From the NCBI RefSeq assembly GCF_011386835.1, contig NC_088797.1:93816264-93880263 (forward strand): 64,000 bases of DNA, written 5' to 3'. Below, piece by piece: positions 10,859 to 23,958 of this stretch; position 1 is the stretch's first letter, and each line of letters begins with the position of its first letter. A model generated the notes under the pieces. That model had not been told where the DNA came from. It worked only from the letters and a program-made list of their open reading frames with translations, and did not search any database. A program made the translations under genes and the position numbers. This DNA comes from Chrysemys picta bellii (taxonomy: Eukaryota > Chordata > Testudines > Emydidae).

Positions 10859-11704
10859 GTAAAAAGGCTTTTTTTTTTTTTTTTAAACTTTCAACTTTCT
10901 GCACTTTGGTCATAACTCGTACGCGGCCCTAAAGGGATAGACCTGAAGGAGATTAATGCTAAGAACTTGGATAATGGCTCAAGAATTAAATAATGTTTGG
11001 GCTTGGTTAGCATCCTTTTAAGGGACTGATTCTCTCATATGTAATAAGGCAATATTAATTCATCATGTTGCATCCTGTTTAGCCGTATCAATATCTATGA
11101 ATGGAGTTTCATCCAAAAATATTCATAAGATATGGAGGAGTTTTTTTCACCTTGTTTTATGACCTGCTCTCTCCTCCTACGCACACATAGCTCAACGGCT
11201 TTAACTCAGACTTTTTAAACTATTTATTTTCTTATCTGAGAGAGAGCGTTGCAAGTTATGGCCCACAGGGAAAACTTTTGAAGAAGTTATGCTGTTTAGC
11301 ACACTATTTTTTGTGTTGTAATAATTTCATTGAAAAGGAGAAAAGTACTTCTTCACATTATTTTATTTTTATTACCATAACCCCTAGGAGCCCTAATCAT
11401 GGACCAAGACCCATTTTGCTAGATGCTTCTTGCCCCAAGGAGCTTAGTCTAAAGACGATCCCTGTTTGTTGGGTTAACAAAAGCCTGTGTTTTATTTTGT
11501 ATTTTTTTAAATGTTGTTGAATCATTTAAGACTTAAGTGATGAGCCAGCAGCCAAGTCTGAAAGAAATTAATCATTTTGATTTAGATAGTGTTGATGTTC
11601 TGTTCCAGCTCATTAAGAACAGCATAATTTTAAGAGAGGTCAGGTTAAAATCATTATCAACTGGAGGGAGATGACTTTTTTTTTTTTTTTTTTTTTTTTA
11701 ATTA
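10859..11704 (+). other. Start of the 24.8-kb last MINPP1 intron
   Basis: The intron runs from 10859 to 35673. In this part I see two T runs (10869-10884 and 11676-11699) and otherwise plain AT-rich sequence. Confidence 0.6.
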
Positions 11705-11712
11705 TTCTAGAC

Positions 11713-11839
11713 CAGTGGTTTTCAACCTGTGGTCCACGGACCCCTGAGGATCCACAGAGTATGTCTAAGATTTCCAAAGGTGTCCACACCTCTATTTGAA
11801 ATATTTTAGGGATTGCCAAATAAAGATTGAAAACGACTG
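11713..11839. mobile_element. Short hAT MITE, 127 bp
   Basis: The ends CAGTGGTTTTCAACC and GATTGAAAACGACTG are inverted repeats. An exact 8-bp direct repeat, TTCTAGAC, flanks the element at 11705-11712 and 11840-11847. It is non-coding. Confidence 0.92.
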
Positions 11840-11876
11840 TTCTAGACCAATTCAGATACTTGAGTATAGTTTCTCC

Positions 11877-13300
11877 CTTTTTGGAGTAAGAGCATTGGAG
11901 CTGTTGAGATTTAATTTTTCTGTTTTATATAAGGGGCGTATCATCTTAGACTTCTAGGTTTGTCACCAGTAGTTGGAATACAGACAAAGATACCTGTCTA
12001 CAGAAGCAATTTTAGAGCCAAGCCAACTAGATGCTTTGAATCATCTCTTGCAAACCACAACTATCATCCCAGTCCCGCAGGATCTGGAGAGGACAAGCCA
12101 TTTACTCAGCATATTCAAAAGGCTGGCTTTCATCCAGGATTTGACGTGTAAATTGCTCTCTGAGCACCAAACTTTTGCATGAATCCCAAGTCAGTAGTTC
12201 ATATGGCAATATAGGAAAATGTCTCTGTCATATGGACCTTCAGGATGCCTATCTGCAGATCCTTACTCTTCTACCACTTATTTCTATTGCTTCGCCAACC
12301 TGGGACAAAAATGTTAATACCAGGCCTTACAATTTGGTTTACCCTCAAATCCCAAACCTTTATTCAGGTTATGATACTCAGGAAAGGCGGTTTCATAAAC
12401 TTTTCTAGCCTTATCTTGACTGGCCAGGTACATATTACTGTGAGCATTCCGTGTACGCACTCTGAACCAGGTTCTGCAGCTTGTGCATCTTCTGTGATCC
12501 CATGTGGTGTTACTGCAGACCCTTGGGTCTCCAATCACAAGCCTGGATGTTGATTTTTCCTAGTCGCATTGGGCCTCTTCAACACCTGTTTTTTGGAAAA
12601 TGCAGTCAAAGAACTGAGTTCCTAAGGAAACCACCACAAATTGGAATCTCCTTAAGAAGTTGCTCATCCCCAAAAGTTGCTCAAAGGGATGTCCTTTCGT
12701 CCCCTTGACTGCCTGTAATCATGGATGTCAGCCTATACAAGTAGGGAGCTTTTGTGGGAAAGGCTGTAGGTAGTGGTCATTCATGGGGGAAGTTGTCCAT
12801 CAACCATCTGGAAGAGGGAATTAGCTCTTGTAGTTGAGGTTTTAGAATGAAGCATGTATTTCAGTAGAACAAGACCACAGTTGTATACATTCTCCAGCCA
12901 GGGGTTATGAACTAAGATGTCTATTTCAGTGGCTAGCTGCAACGTGTTGCATCAGAAATTCAAAAAAGCACTCTTGCTCAATGGGGAGGAAGGTGGCCTC
13001 CAAGGACAAGGTGCATCTGGTTATCTCTTTCTGAATAGACCTCTGTGAATAACTATTTTATTTAGTGGTGGAAGAAGAAATTTCAAATTCCTTCAAAGGC
13101 TGTTAGGACAGTGCTTAGCTTTGTCATAATTAGAGAGCATCCTTGTTAAAGATCTGCAAGGCAGCTGCTTTGGGTTGAATGCACATTATTGCAGAATGCA
13201 GTGGATGGGATGATATAGTTGAGCAGAAGGCTGCTTCAGGAGCCTGTAAGGCGGTAAACCCAGCCTAAAACATTCGAATGGATTGAGGAGGTCTGGACTA
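11877..13300 (+). mobile_element. Decayed DIRS-like retrotransposon fragment
   Basis: Short frames on the + strand resemble the reverse transcriptase of DIRS-type elements. They include LEPSQLDALNHLL near 12010, CHMDLQDAYLQI near 12230, then degraded palm sequence with shifted frames around 12330-12440. Further on, near 13150, KICKAA followed by sequence resembling a tyrosine-recombinase C-terminus can be read. Every part carries stops and frameshifts. Limits are approximate, and a distant LTR retrotransposon remains possible for the first part. Confidence 0.55.
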
Positions 13301-13879
13301 GTATACAGTAATAAGGGGAAGAGAAGATTTTTGTGTTTTTTTTAAAGTTTTCATGAGTCTAAATACACTTCTGTCAAATTTAGCCTAACGCAGGACCCCC
13401 CCTTGGGTCACTCTGGCTTGTCCAGTTTTTCTTTGCTGCCCTACAGTAGACTTACTGCTTTAAAGTTCACATACTTGGTTTCCATCTAACAGGAGAGAAA
13501 GTTTGCATACATTTGGACCTATATTCAAAAACTCTGAGAACATAAATAGATGCCAACTGTATACATGCAAACTACTGCTGTTGATTTCATTTTTAATGTA
13601 ATGAAAACTCTAATCTTAAGGCTTATAAAATTGTTCAGCACCAACATTTTAAGTTTGTTAAACTACTGTACCTGATAACTAATTTACCAGACTTCTGGCT
13701 CCCCAGCCATCACCTCTCTTGGGTGGAGACACTCCTGCTGGGGTGTTTACAGGCTGTGAGGTTCCCTGCCTACACTGTGAATTTCCCAACAATCAGGCTG
13801 CCTAAGCAGACCTGCTTGGCTTCTCTTAGAGGCTATAAACAGCATAACTGCCAGCAGTTAAGTAACCACACAGCTCTTT
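13301..13879 (+). other. Intronic sequence, no feature recognised
   Basis: No supported feature lies between the DIRS-like fragment and the next MITE. Confidence 0.5.
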
Positions 13880-14163
13880 CTAAGGCCTGGTCTACACGGG
13901 GTGGGGGTTGATCTAAGATGCGCAACTTCAGCTACGAGAATAGCCTACCTGAAGTCGACGTACCTTAGATCGACTTAGAATCACTTACTTCGCATCTTCG
14001 TGGCGCGGGAATGACGGCCTCTGCTCCTCTGTCGACTGGAGTAAAGCAGTCAACGGGAGAGTGATCGGGGATCGATTTATCATGTCTATACTACACGCGA
14101 TAAATCAACCCCCGATAGCTCAATTGCTACCTGCCGATTTGGTGGATAGCGTAGACGTTTATT
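13880..14163. mobile_element. CpG-rich MITE of the GGTCTACAC-ended type
   Basis: The left end AAGGCCTGGTCTACAC and the reverse complement of the right end, AAACGTCTACGC, are imperfect inverted repeats. The interior has paired segments around ATCGATTTATC and a short hairpin, CTTCAGCTACG...CCTACCTGAAG. It resembles the elements at 20609, 25748 and 46396 in ends and interior. Such MITEs use a 3-bp TTA/TAA-like target. The boundaries are accurate to a few bases. Confidence 0.75.
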
Positions 14164-14744
14164 CTTATGTTTTCACTGTAATGCTTTTACCTTAAGAATA
14201 TTAAAATTGATAAAAGAATCTATGCACGTGCTAATAAGCTTACCAGAGATCATACCAACCCTACAAAGGTCTCTGACAGGTGAACAGTCCTTCAAACCCC
14301 ATGAAGGGGCTTTCCTGTGATTACAAGTTCATAACAGGTGTTAGCTCAGAAGAAGCCCATGCATGAATCTGAGAGTCACTCTTCTATTCTGTTTGAGCCT
14401 TTGATCTGGGATTACTTAATTCATAGACAATGGGTTTCTTCTTAGGGCGTCGCTTCAAAAGGCTGGATTTTTGCATACACCTCCCTCTAGAGATTTCCTG
14501 GGAAACTCACTTAACTTTAAAAGTTCACAGTTTCAAATAGTCCTTTGAAGCTCATAACTCTTTTCTGGATTTACATTAGTCAGGTCTTGTCCCTAGAGAT
14601 ACTACATACAATAATATATAAACATTTCCATTTTTAGTACAGTGAACTTCTAAAATACTTAAACTTCAGTAAGGTATAACTGAATTCAGTAAGGCTTATC
14701 CAGGATATTGCAGGAAATTTCTAAATCTGTCATGGTATGTAGTG

Positions 14745-15457
14745 TAGGGCCCTATGAAATCTGTGTTAACAAGAACCTGGACGGAATCACTGAATCAAAA
14801 CATTAACGTGGAACCCTGCTCTCCCTGGCATTAGGATTGCAGTGTCAAGCAGGGCGGGCTGCACAGCTGAGCTAGAGTCAAGTGGCTCCATATTGAGAGC
14901 CTCCTGATCTGCTGTGCTATGCAGTGCTGAGGAGGAGGGCTGGAGGCTGATGTTGGAGTGTCCCCCTCCTCCCGCCTGTGTACCTGGTCTCCACTGAGCT
15001 GGGATTGCAGGGGGTGGGGGTAGGGAGGCACCTGTCTGTGCACCAGTTGCTGCCAGCTGCTGTCTGAACAAGTGTTCGGGCTGGTGAGATCTGTGCTTAA
15101 AGAGACTCTCTCTTTTCCCCCTTAACACACATTCTGTCTGTGTGTGTGTGTGTGTGTCTGTCTGTCCTCTGTCTCTCTCTCTCTCTCTCTCACACACACA
15201 CTTCTATATATTACTTTTACAGTGTATCTGCAGAATGATTTGTTTAAATTGTTGGATTTTTTTTGTAAAATCAGTTTTTTCCCATTGCAATGCAATTTTG
15301 ATTATTTTTATGCATTTAAGGTAAGGCTACTTATTGTCAACATATTAAACAATTTTGATTTAAAAAAAAAAAAACCCATAAAGATGGAATTTTTTTGTTA
15401 AAGAAAAAAACGAAATCTGAAAAGTCACAATAATAAAACTGATTCCATAGGGCCCTA
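14745..15457. mobile_element. TAGGGCCCTA-ended DNA transposon, 713 bp
   Basis: The left end TAGGGCCCTATGAAATC and the reverse complement of the right end TAGGGCCCTATGGAATC differ at a single base. GTAGTG is present on both sides (14739-14744 and 15458-15463). Its ends match those of the element at 40245-41253, which has a clear 8-bp hAT duplication, so hAT is likely. The interior is GC-rich and then AT-rich, contains a microsatellite, and has no transposase. Confidence 0.85.
15134..15201. repeat. Compound TG/TC/CA microsatellite
   Basis: A run of TG repeats passes into TCTG, then TC repeats, then CA repeats, all inside the 14745-15457 element. It generates spurious cysteine/valine-rich and serine/leucine-rich frames on both strands. 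Confidence 0.95.
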
Positions 15458-17493
15458 GTAGTGGAGAGGAGAAGGGGGCAGAAGCAACAAAAGCATGAGA
15501 AAAATAACAAAACCAATGGGAGTGTTTACAGATATTTTGTAAGAGGCCCCAGGGTGCTGCACTTTCACTGTAGTGTGCCAATAATCTAGTCTGTTGGCTC
15601 TGTTTTTTTTTTTTTTTTTTTAAGACCTAAATCCTGTGTATTGTTATGGACTAAAGTCTAATTCTTATACAAATCTCCCCTTATATGAGCAGAGGAATAA
15701 TAGGCTAAAGATGAATAATCAATCAACTTACAAGTCATATCTGAGGAGATGTGGAAAAATACCTATATTAAAAAAGTACCAAATGCATGTTTTTAATTAA
15801 AAGTGATCCGGCTGGCTTTTAATTCCAGATCAGCAAAATGTTCATGTAGGTTTGTCTTACTGACTTTAAAATTGAATCCACTAGCTTGACTTGCACAGCA
15901 ATTGAACAAAATGGATATTCATTCATTCCTAACAGTTTTGGGGCTTCATGTGTTATAGAAACTAAAACTAAAGTGGAGTTTAGATCTAATACATGTGGGT
16001 GACATTAAAACTGTTTGAGTTCGTAGACAAAAAGGGCATAACTTACTGAAATTTGAGACTCAAATGTACTTCTCTGCCTTCTCATGCACTTCCACTTTGT
16101 CCAATGAGGTGGGAAGTAAATATTTAAGTTTAACTTTCATCTGAATTCATTACCTGTCATTCATGTCCAGCAAACAGAGTAGCACATACTCGTGGACTTG
16201 TATGTTAACCATTCACCACAGCAAAATATTAAGAATCCTTAGTCTTTTGGTTCTGAGACCCTGATCTTGCAAGCAAATATGTACATTCTTAACTTTACTA
16301 GCAAGAGCAGTTGCAGCTTCAGTGTGCCAACTCAATTGAACAAAATCACTTAACACTTTCCATTTGGCTTTTGAAAGCAAGCAAGGATGCTTGCTGCTTA
16401 TCACTGTTGAAGCCCTTTGCTTGACAACTAGTATTAGGAGATGAGTGTTCATTGAGTGGGCTAGCTATGACGTGGTCTCCTTTTTAATCTATAGGTGCCA
16501 GCCCTAACACGTTGTGTTTAATACTAGATCATCTTTAGATGAATCCTAAAGGTCAGGAATTCAAAGAGAATTAAAAGGAAACTGTCAGTCTGACTTAGTT
16601 GTCAGATATTTGGTAAGCAAGAAGTTAGATACACTTAACATTAAAAGTTTGCCTCTCAAAATAAAAGCTGTGTAATTTACTCTTCTTACACAAAATTTAG
16701 AACAGATAAGCATTCTGAATTGATTTGTCAGCTCTAATATAGATTAGTATTACTACTCTAATATAGATTAGTATTTAGTTAAATGCATTGGGTAAGAGAA
16801 ACATGAAGCAAAGCTTCGATATAATCTACATGTTCAATTTTGTATGTGTATTTAATATACCAAATTAGCTGCAGTATCATACATGAGCCTGTGCTAAGGA
16901 GCTGACTTACTCTCATGCCCTTACCATCATGCATGTGTTAAAATCTAGCAGCTGCAAGGGGAAGCTTTGTTTCGGGAAGGAGTTGGTATGGGTGTGAAGT
17001 TTTTTATAATAATTAATAAAAAAGCCACAACAACATATGAATCCATGTATTAGATAAAGGGGTGGGTGGACTCTGAAGTAATGTTGTATTTTTGATTCTG
17101 GGTCCCAGTGGCTACGCAAACAACGTGAGCTCCAGTCTGTTTGTCACCAGAGCTCTTAGGTGGAGTTTTAGCTTTATAATTGAAAATGAAGAGTTGGGTG
17201 TTTGAGAAATTACCTCTGCCATCGCCACTGCAACCCTGGCTGGGGCTGGGACCAGGGAGAAAGGTGCCCTGCACGCCCCAATCTCCCCCAAACCTCCATC
17301 ACCTCACCCCACTGCCCCCACCCTCCACATTCTCCACATTCACCTGTGAGCGCGGCTGGTGCATAGCCCTTGATGGGCTCATGTGCGGCCGCACAGGTGC
17401 ACACCTTAGAGGGAACACAGGCCAGGATACTTCTTACCTGGTATTGCTGTCACTAGACATGCTGAAACCACTAAGCCACGTTTAAAGGAAGCA

Positions 17494-17529
<36 letters not shown>

Positions 17530-18669
17530 GTGAGATTAAAGTCACCTTGCTTTTGTTGGGGAGCCATTTTCCTAATGCATGAAAGATTTTTGCAAAGATT
17601 TTTGCAGTCCACTATACCCACTTTTATTGATTTGTAATGCAATTTATACTTTTTATTTCTAGCAACAGTTCTGACCAGAAAGTGCTTTCATTCTTGCCAT
17701 TTTATTTGTCAGGTTAAATAAGTTCACACTACATACTTGGTTTTGTCTTGTAGCCTGCCAGTCCCCTTCTTCTGACAGAAGTGGAGTGAAAGCTTTAAAT
17801 TTTTGTTGGAATTCTGGTTTGACTTTTAAATACCCTCAGATCATGTGCCTTTTACTATGTCCATTTTCCTTCTAGGAAGGTTAAATAAAATCCGCTTTTT
17901 AGCTAGTAAAGACTTCTGATTTTTTTTTTTAATAGCTTTGCAGGTACTGATAAATTTGGGATTTTAATCTAGTTTTTATTTGACCAGATTGCTATCACTG
18001 ACTGTACCCAGTAAGTATTTACTACTAGTCCCATAAAAAGAATTCAGAGAAAACAATAAAATGGTAAATGGAGGTGACAGAAGAGGGAGGAAAAATAGGT
18101 GAGAAATAATCAAGCAGTGTATTTAAAAATGGCCTAAAACATGCTCATTCATTCTGAAACTTACAAAAATTCTTCACTTATTAATATAATTTAGATTATT
18201 CAGGTTTGTAATTTGAATAATGTTAATCTAATTTATATCCTTTTTACATTTTACTCTCTTTGGACAGACTTTCTGGTTTCACTCTGGGTCTCATGCACTA
18301 GCAAAAGTTGTATTTGGGTTTCAGACACAGAGGGAACTCTTAAACACTGAGAATTTTGTGAACTATTTGACACTGTTTTTATCTGTACTTTTGTCTATGG
18401 ATACTGGATGAACAGTGTGCCATCTGTACAGCAAATAGGTCTGAATGCATATGCCCAAGTCATGGACATTTTCTGTTTGGGTAATGAAATTATAAAACAT
18501 TACAATGGGTTTTAAGTTTTGAATAAAAACAGCATGTAGTTCCATCACAGAGCAGAAGATGGCAGAATTAAAACAGTGAAGACTTGAATATAATACTGTG
18601 AATTAGCTAATCTGTTCCCTAAATAATGCTTAAAAGTACATAGATATCTATCTCCAACCACTATTGCAT
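15458..18669 (+). other. Intronic sequence with simple repeats
   Basis: This 3.2-kb intronic stretch has T runs at 15603-15622 and 17497-17528 (32 T) and a 24-base tandem duplication at 16732-16775. A GC-rich segment at 17210-17420 may be part of an unassigned repeat. No gene is supported. Confidence 0.55.
16732..16779. repeat. Two-copy tandem repeat, 24-base unit
   Basis: The sequence CTCTAATATAGATTAGTATT occurs at 16732 and again at 16756. Confidence 0.95.
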
Positions 18670-18865
18670 CTGAGCATTTCATAAATATTAACTGATCATC
18701 CTCACCCCTGTGCATCAGGGTAGTATTCATGATGCCCATTTGTACATCAGCTCTTCATCTGTAAAAGAAGTGTCTTCCCCAAGGTTCCACAAGAAGTGGA
18801 GGGTAAAGCTGAGGCTAGAACCATATCTTCTGAGCCCCAGTCCAGAATTGTAACCACCAGACCAA
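18670..18865 (-). repeat. MIR-like CORE-SINE relic, antisense
   Basis: ATCTGTAAAAGAAG, CTTCCCCAAGGTTCCACA and AAGCTGAGGCTAGAACCA occur in the order expected for a MIR element read in reverse complement. The copy is old and diverged. Confidence 0.55.
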
Positions 18866-20608
18866 GTTTCCACTATAATTCTAGTAAAACACTGTTAAAA
18901 TATATAAACATTATATATGCATTCATTGCTCTCTACTCTTGGTAAAGCAGCTTCAAAACGGCGAGCAAATGGCATCTTTCATATTGGGCAATAATTATTC
19001 ATTCATAAACAAATTGTAAAGAGTACCCTTTTGTGGGATGATACCTCACTTCACCAAATTGAAAGCTGTCTTGTAATTGATTTCTGAAAATTCTCAAACC
19101 AGGGGATGAATAACTCATTTGTAAGGCAACATAATAACTTTTATTTCATTAAGTGCTCCTTTATTTTGAGAGTGAGTAAATAGGTCTGTCCAAAAGTAGA
19201 ATGTTGGCAGGGGCACACTTGTGCTCCAACTATAAAGAAAATCTGTAGTTGAATTATATTTAATTTGACAGACTGCTTTACACTTATATTGAATTTGCCT
19301 GTATTGTCTTAGGCTACATTTAAACTTTGTAGTTTTGCTTTTTTCTGTGGACCAGTTACAGCTGAATGTGGAAGGAGAACCTTTTTCTTTTGTGTAACCA
19401 TAATAATGGTTTGTGCCACTACATTTTCATTGAGTTTGCAAATATTGTTGCATAACTGACTTTCAGATGTTTGACTAAAATATGTAGTTGCTTCATCAAG
19501 ACTGTTTAGTTCTTATCTTTTCTGATAGTGTTTGACTTGAGGAAATATTTTTTGCACTTTGTCCTTTCAAAGAAACTTGACTAAAATACTTCAACAGTCT
19601 ACAATATATCACTGGAAAGTTAAGACCTTTGGCCTTCCTCACATTCATCATGCGGTCAAAGGTTTTAAACACAGTTTTTGGATCTGCTAGCACTAAGTCA
19701 TGATAGGGTCTCTATTTTAAGCTAGTGTCATTCTTCAAAACCACAATTTACTCTACAGTAAAGTATAAGGGAAATCTAGTTTTTGTAATTTGGGAAATGA
19801 TTTACTTATCTCAAAACAAGATACATGTATCTGCTGCAAGCCTTCTGGTAGGCTGTAACAGCTTAACAAACTTTTAGATAGCTTTCTAACAGTTTAAAAA
19901 AAAAAAGCTTTGTTTTTGCAGAATTGAGAGTACATACAGTTCACTTTTGGAAGTTTTTTTTCACAATCATAAGAGTTACAATTTGTTAATGAAAATATGG
20001 TTTCTGAAGAATCTGAATCTGTCATGGGAGCCAGATAATTACTTAAGCAGACTAGATGTTTCAAACTTAGTGGTGTCACACCACTGCAATGGTTTGTGTA
20101 TATGCAGAAAAAACTTTGGTTTATAAGAAGCCCTATCTGGTCATACTTTCTCATCTCTTCATTCAGAAACTTTTAAATAGAAAATGCTTATTTTTAAAAT
20201 ATCTGTTAAATGTGACCCTTAAGCGCAGCCTTCTCATTTTATTTAAGATTCCTGTTGATCTAGGACAGCATGTGCATCTCATGCAAGATAATTTTTTACT
20301 TTACTTTTTTTAGTCAGCATGGGGTAACACACACTGTCACTCTCGCAACTAGTAATGTTTTGATTATAAATTCAGACATGACACTTGCTCTGCTCTCAAG
20401 ACTTCATATACATTTAACTAGAGCACTACTACCCATGTGTAATAAGGTGGCAGATTCTAGGATGCATCATGCAGGTATACAGGGCTCTTTTCTCTTGTCA
20501 TTAGGTCTGACTCTTGCATATGTATGCAGAAGAATTTTTCCTGGGTGCATCTTTTGTTCCAACCAGAATATCACAAGTTGGAATGTCCCATTAAGGCAAA
20601 GGAAACTA
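18866..20608 (+). other. Intronic sequence, no feature recognised
   Basis: AT-rich intron with no supported gene or element. Confidence 0.5.
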
Positions 20609-20893
20609 GGGCTAGGTCTATACTACCCGCCTGAATCGGCGGGTAGAAATCGACCTCTCGGGGATCGATTTATCGCGTCCCGTTGGGACGCGACAATCGA
20701 TCCCCGAATCGGCGCTCTTACTCCACCAGCGGAGGTGGTAGTAAGCGCCGCCGACAGAAAGCCGCAGAAGTCGATTTTGCCGCCATCCTCACAACGGGGT
20801 AAGTCGGCTGCGATACGTCGAATTCAGCTACGCTATTCACGTAGCTGAATTTGCGTATCTTAAATAGACTCCCCCCTGTAGTGTAGATGTACC
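20609..20893. mobile_element. CpG-rich MITE with internal hairpins
   Basis: The left end GGGCTAGGTCTATACTAC pairs with the right end TGTAGTGTAGATGTACC. CTA is found on both sides (20606-20608 and 20894-20896). The interior holds a foldback around GGGATCGATTTATCGCGTCC at 20659 and a hairpin at 20821-20852 with arms ATTCAGCTACG and CGTAGCTGAAT. The long frame at 20270-20848 is driven by this CpG-rich element and is not a gene. Confidence 0.85.
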
Positions 20894-20896
20894 CTA

Positions 20897-22379
20897 GGGA
20901 ATGGGACAGAGGCGGTCCTGGAGGAGCTTAAGGAGAAACCTTAGTTGAATGTGTGGGTGTAATGTTTTAAGTAATGGCATGGGAAAGGGAGCAAGTTTGG
21001 ACTGTATCCTGTCCTCATATTCCTTGTTAAGAAGAGGGTGAAAACTCTGACTTGAACCAGAATATTACATTATCAGGAACAGATGCATTTGAGGATGTAT
21101 CTGCATATATTAGCTGTGGATTTTTTTAAGTGGATTGGATTTTTGGAATATGCATTTGTGTTCTAGGAACATTCCCCTCGGTGTCTTACTGAACTGCCCT
21201 GGGTGATTACACAAGAGGAAAAATCTGGAAGGTTTGTAAAGGCTAGCTGCATCACAGTTGATCTTTGGGATTATAAAAGAAAAATAACTTGTGCAACATG
21301 AAATAATGTGAAATTTGAAACTGAGGCTGAAAACACCATGCTGTGTAGTTTAGTAGAATCAGCTCTTTTTGTTTGGTTTACGTAGGGTGAGACATGAGTG
21401 ACTGGGTCTTTACATCTGAGTGAACACCATTGGTCACTGGGTAGAGTGATTTCAAGTGCTGTCAATCCAAAAGACCTTCGTGTATTTACACTACTATTTA
21501 ATGGTGGCAGTTGCCCCATGTTACTGGAAGGACAGCAGTGACTTTCTGTCCTGGCTTCTATAAACTGTAGACAAAGAAATGAATTCTTCATTTCAGGTTC
21601 GTGATTTACCTAATATGAGTATACTGAACTTTGGCCAAAATAATTAGGCTTCAGTAGTCTGAGGATATCCCAATATTTCTACATGATATTCCCCGAGAAA
21701 ATTAGAATAGTCACTTCAGGAGTATTTCTATTAGACTGTCAGATTGCATGGCAGACTTCTTAAACTGAAAGCACACTTGCCCTACTGTATAAAAAGTAGA
21801 ACAGATGATGCAAACAACATGCAGTGATTCCTGCCTTACTAGGTCCCAGGCACTCAGCTGGGGAAAGGCGTAGATAAGTAAAGCTCCATTTACACAGACA
21901 GTGGCTTATCTCCAAAACTTGCACATCCATTGCAACCACCCTTCTCAGGTAAAACCCAATGCTTTTGAAAAAACACAAGACTTACCAAATAGTCTTTCTG
22001 ATTTCACTGTATTGAACTCTCATTTTCCTGGTGACATGACATCCAGCCTGGGTAGGACCTAGGATCTACAATCTATCAGATATTGGTTTTAAGTATGAAG
22101 ACTGTTTTATGGGTTTTTTAAATTTATCTCAAACAAAAACTAACAAAACTGCCTTAAATACTCTCACATCACAAGATGCGACAGGAGCCTTGCCTCATTC
22201 CTTGCTCACATTACAAAATGTATACTACTAAAGCAGTGTTTTTGGTAAGCTGTCGCATTCCCTGTACACCTTCACTAAATCCTTCAGTACTTAGGTAAGT
22301 TTGGCATGTAATGCACACTTTAAGAATTTGATAGTAAATAGCTAAATTTGTTTTGTTAGGATGGGGGACTAACAGATGC
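20897..22379 (+). other. Intronic sequence, no feature recognised
   Basis: No supported feature; moderate AT content. Confidence 0.5.
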
Positions 22380-22962
22380 AGGGGTTGAGGTTCAATGGGG
22401 TGGGGTTCAGGTATGGAGGGCTAAGGGGGTTCTGGGTGAGGGTGAGGCTTGGCAGGGGGTTCTGGGTATGGGAGTTCCAGATGCACGGGGGGGTTGAGCG
22501 GATGGGGGAGCAGCTCCCCGTACAGTGACCCCTCCCCTTGCAGCGCAGGAGTGATGAGGGAAGGAAGCAGGGGAGGATGCTGAGCTTCCTGCAGCTGGTG
22601 GGAGGTTTCTGGGGGTGGTTAGGAGCCACCTGCTGGGGTGTCTCTGCTGGATCAGCCTGCGGAGAGGTAAATCACCATGTGCCTGAAACGATGTACATGC
22701 ACAGCTAGGGAGTTGTGTGTGACTTCTATTGCAGTTTACCCTTTGTTTCCCTATCAGAAAGTAATTTTTCTGTGGGGAAACAAAGAAATCTACAGGGGAC
22801 ATGAATTATGTGCAGTGGCGCAGAATTCTCCCCGAAGTATCGTATCATATCTACGAAATCCACTGTATCCACCACCGCCCCCGGAGCTGCTGGCTGGGAC
22901 TTTCTGCCCTGACGACCCCATCAAAATGGGTTCGCGCCCCACACTTTGAGAAATGCTGACTT
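22380..22962. repeat. G-rich interspersed repeat, family unassigned
   Basis: The first 120 bases are G-rich on the + strand, with recurring GGGTTCTGGG-like motifs. The right end, CACACTTTGAGAAATGCTG, resembles a hAT-type terminus as I recall it. I could not find the matching left end or a target duplication. Compare the similar G-rich block at 55835-56612. Confidence 0.5.
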
Positions 22963-23670
22963 AGTAAATGATAGAACCAGTTTTATTAAACTGTAAATGA
23001 CCAAATAGGACGCAACCTTACCCATAATGAGTGCTGCTGTTCCCATTTTGAAATAGCGTGAGCAAAAAAGTCTAGTTTAAAAATTCTTTCCCTTTCTTAA
23101 ATCTCAGCAGAACTTAAAAGTGAAGTATTTTCATGGGCTTCTTTTTAATATGAGATGTAATAGATCCCTTGAAAATTCTTCCTGATAAAACTTGCATTCT
23201 CTAGTCAATACATACATAACATTTTTAAATATGGCAACAAAATTCTACATAATTTTCGTTGTTGGGCTTCTGTATTTTTAACTGCTATGTACATAAATCA
23301 GAATTCCAGTTAGTATATTTAGTTTTCTCTGAACAGCTTGATTTTAATCTAGTGGCTTCAAAAGATTTGCGCAAGCTGAAGTAACAGAAGTTAGCATGTA
23401 TTCATGTTCCAAAAGCTGCAGAAAACTTTGTTCCGTGAGTTCAGAAAAGATCTAGAAGGGCGGGGGGGTGTTTCTAGGTCAGCGTTTCTATTTAGTTTTG
23501 TGACACAAGTGCTGTAATAATCTTGATGAACTGGTTCATGTCTGAAAGTCCCGTGATTGTGTCATTTGCTAGTTGGGATAATGTGGCTTTTTTCCCTTGG
23601 CCAATGATATGGGGAGACTTATGTCCTGGTACAAAGCCTGTTAAAGTCAATAGGAAGGAGGCCCTTTTTC
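22963..23670 (+). other. Intronic sequence, no feature recognised
   Basis: AT-rich intron. No supported feature. Confidence 0.5.
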
Positions 23671-23673
23671 TTA

Positions 23674-23955
23674 GGCCTTGGCTACGCTTGCGGATTCGCA
23701 GCGCTGCCGCGGCAGCGCTATGAAGCGTGAGTGTAGTCGCGCCGCCAGCGCTGCGAGAGCTCTCTTGCAGCGCTGCAAGTACTCCACCTCTCCGAGGGGA
23801 ATAGCTTTCAGTGCTGCGAGCGAGCGTGCAGCGCTGCAGGTGCTGATTACACTGGCGCTTTACAGCGCTGCACTCGCTGCGCTCAGGGGGGGTGTTTTTT
23901 CACACCCCTGAGCGCAGCAAGTGCAGCGCTGTGAATTGCCAGTGTAGTCAAGACC
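23674..23955. mobile_element. CpG-rich MITE, TTA target site
   Basis: The left end GGCCTTGGCTACGCT and the reverse complement of the right end GGTCTTGACTACACT are inverted repeats. TTA flanks both sides (23671-23673 and 23956-23958). The interior is dominated by CAGCGCTG palindromes and a foldback around CTCAGGGGGGGTG...CACACCCCTGAG at 23881-23913. A 3-bp TTA target suggests a PIF/Harbinger-like mobiliser, which is inference. It is non-coding. Confidence 0.88.
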
Positions 23956-23958
23956 TTA

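Noticed and set aside
14787..15197. 136-residue minus-strand frame
   Set aside because: Its N-terminus is translated microsatellite and the rest is the GC-rich part of a transposon with defined ends (14745-15457).
20270..20848. 192-residue open frame on the + strand
   Set aside because: Its C-terminal half lies inside a CpG-rich MITE with defined inverted ends (20609-20893), the N-terminal half is AT-rich intron, and no domain is recognisable.
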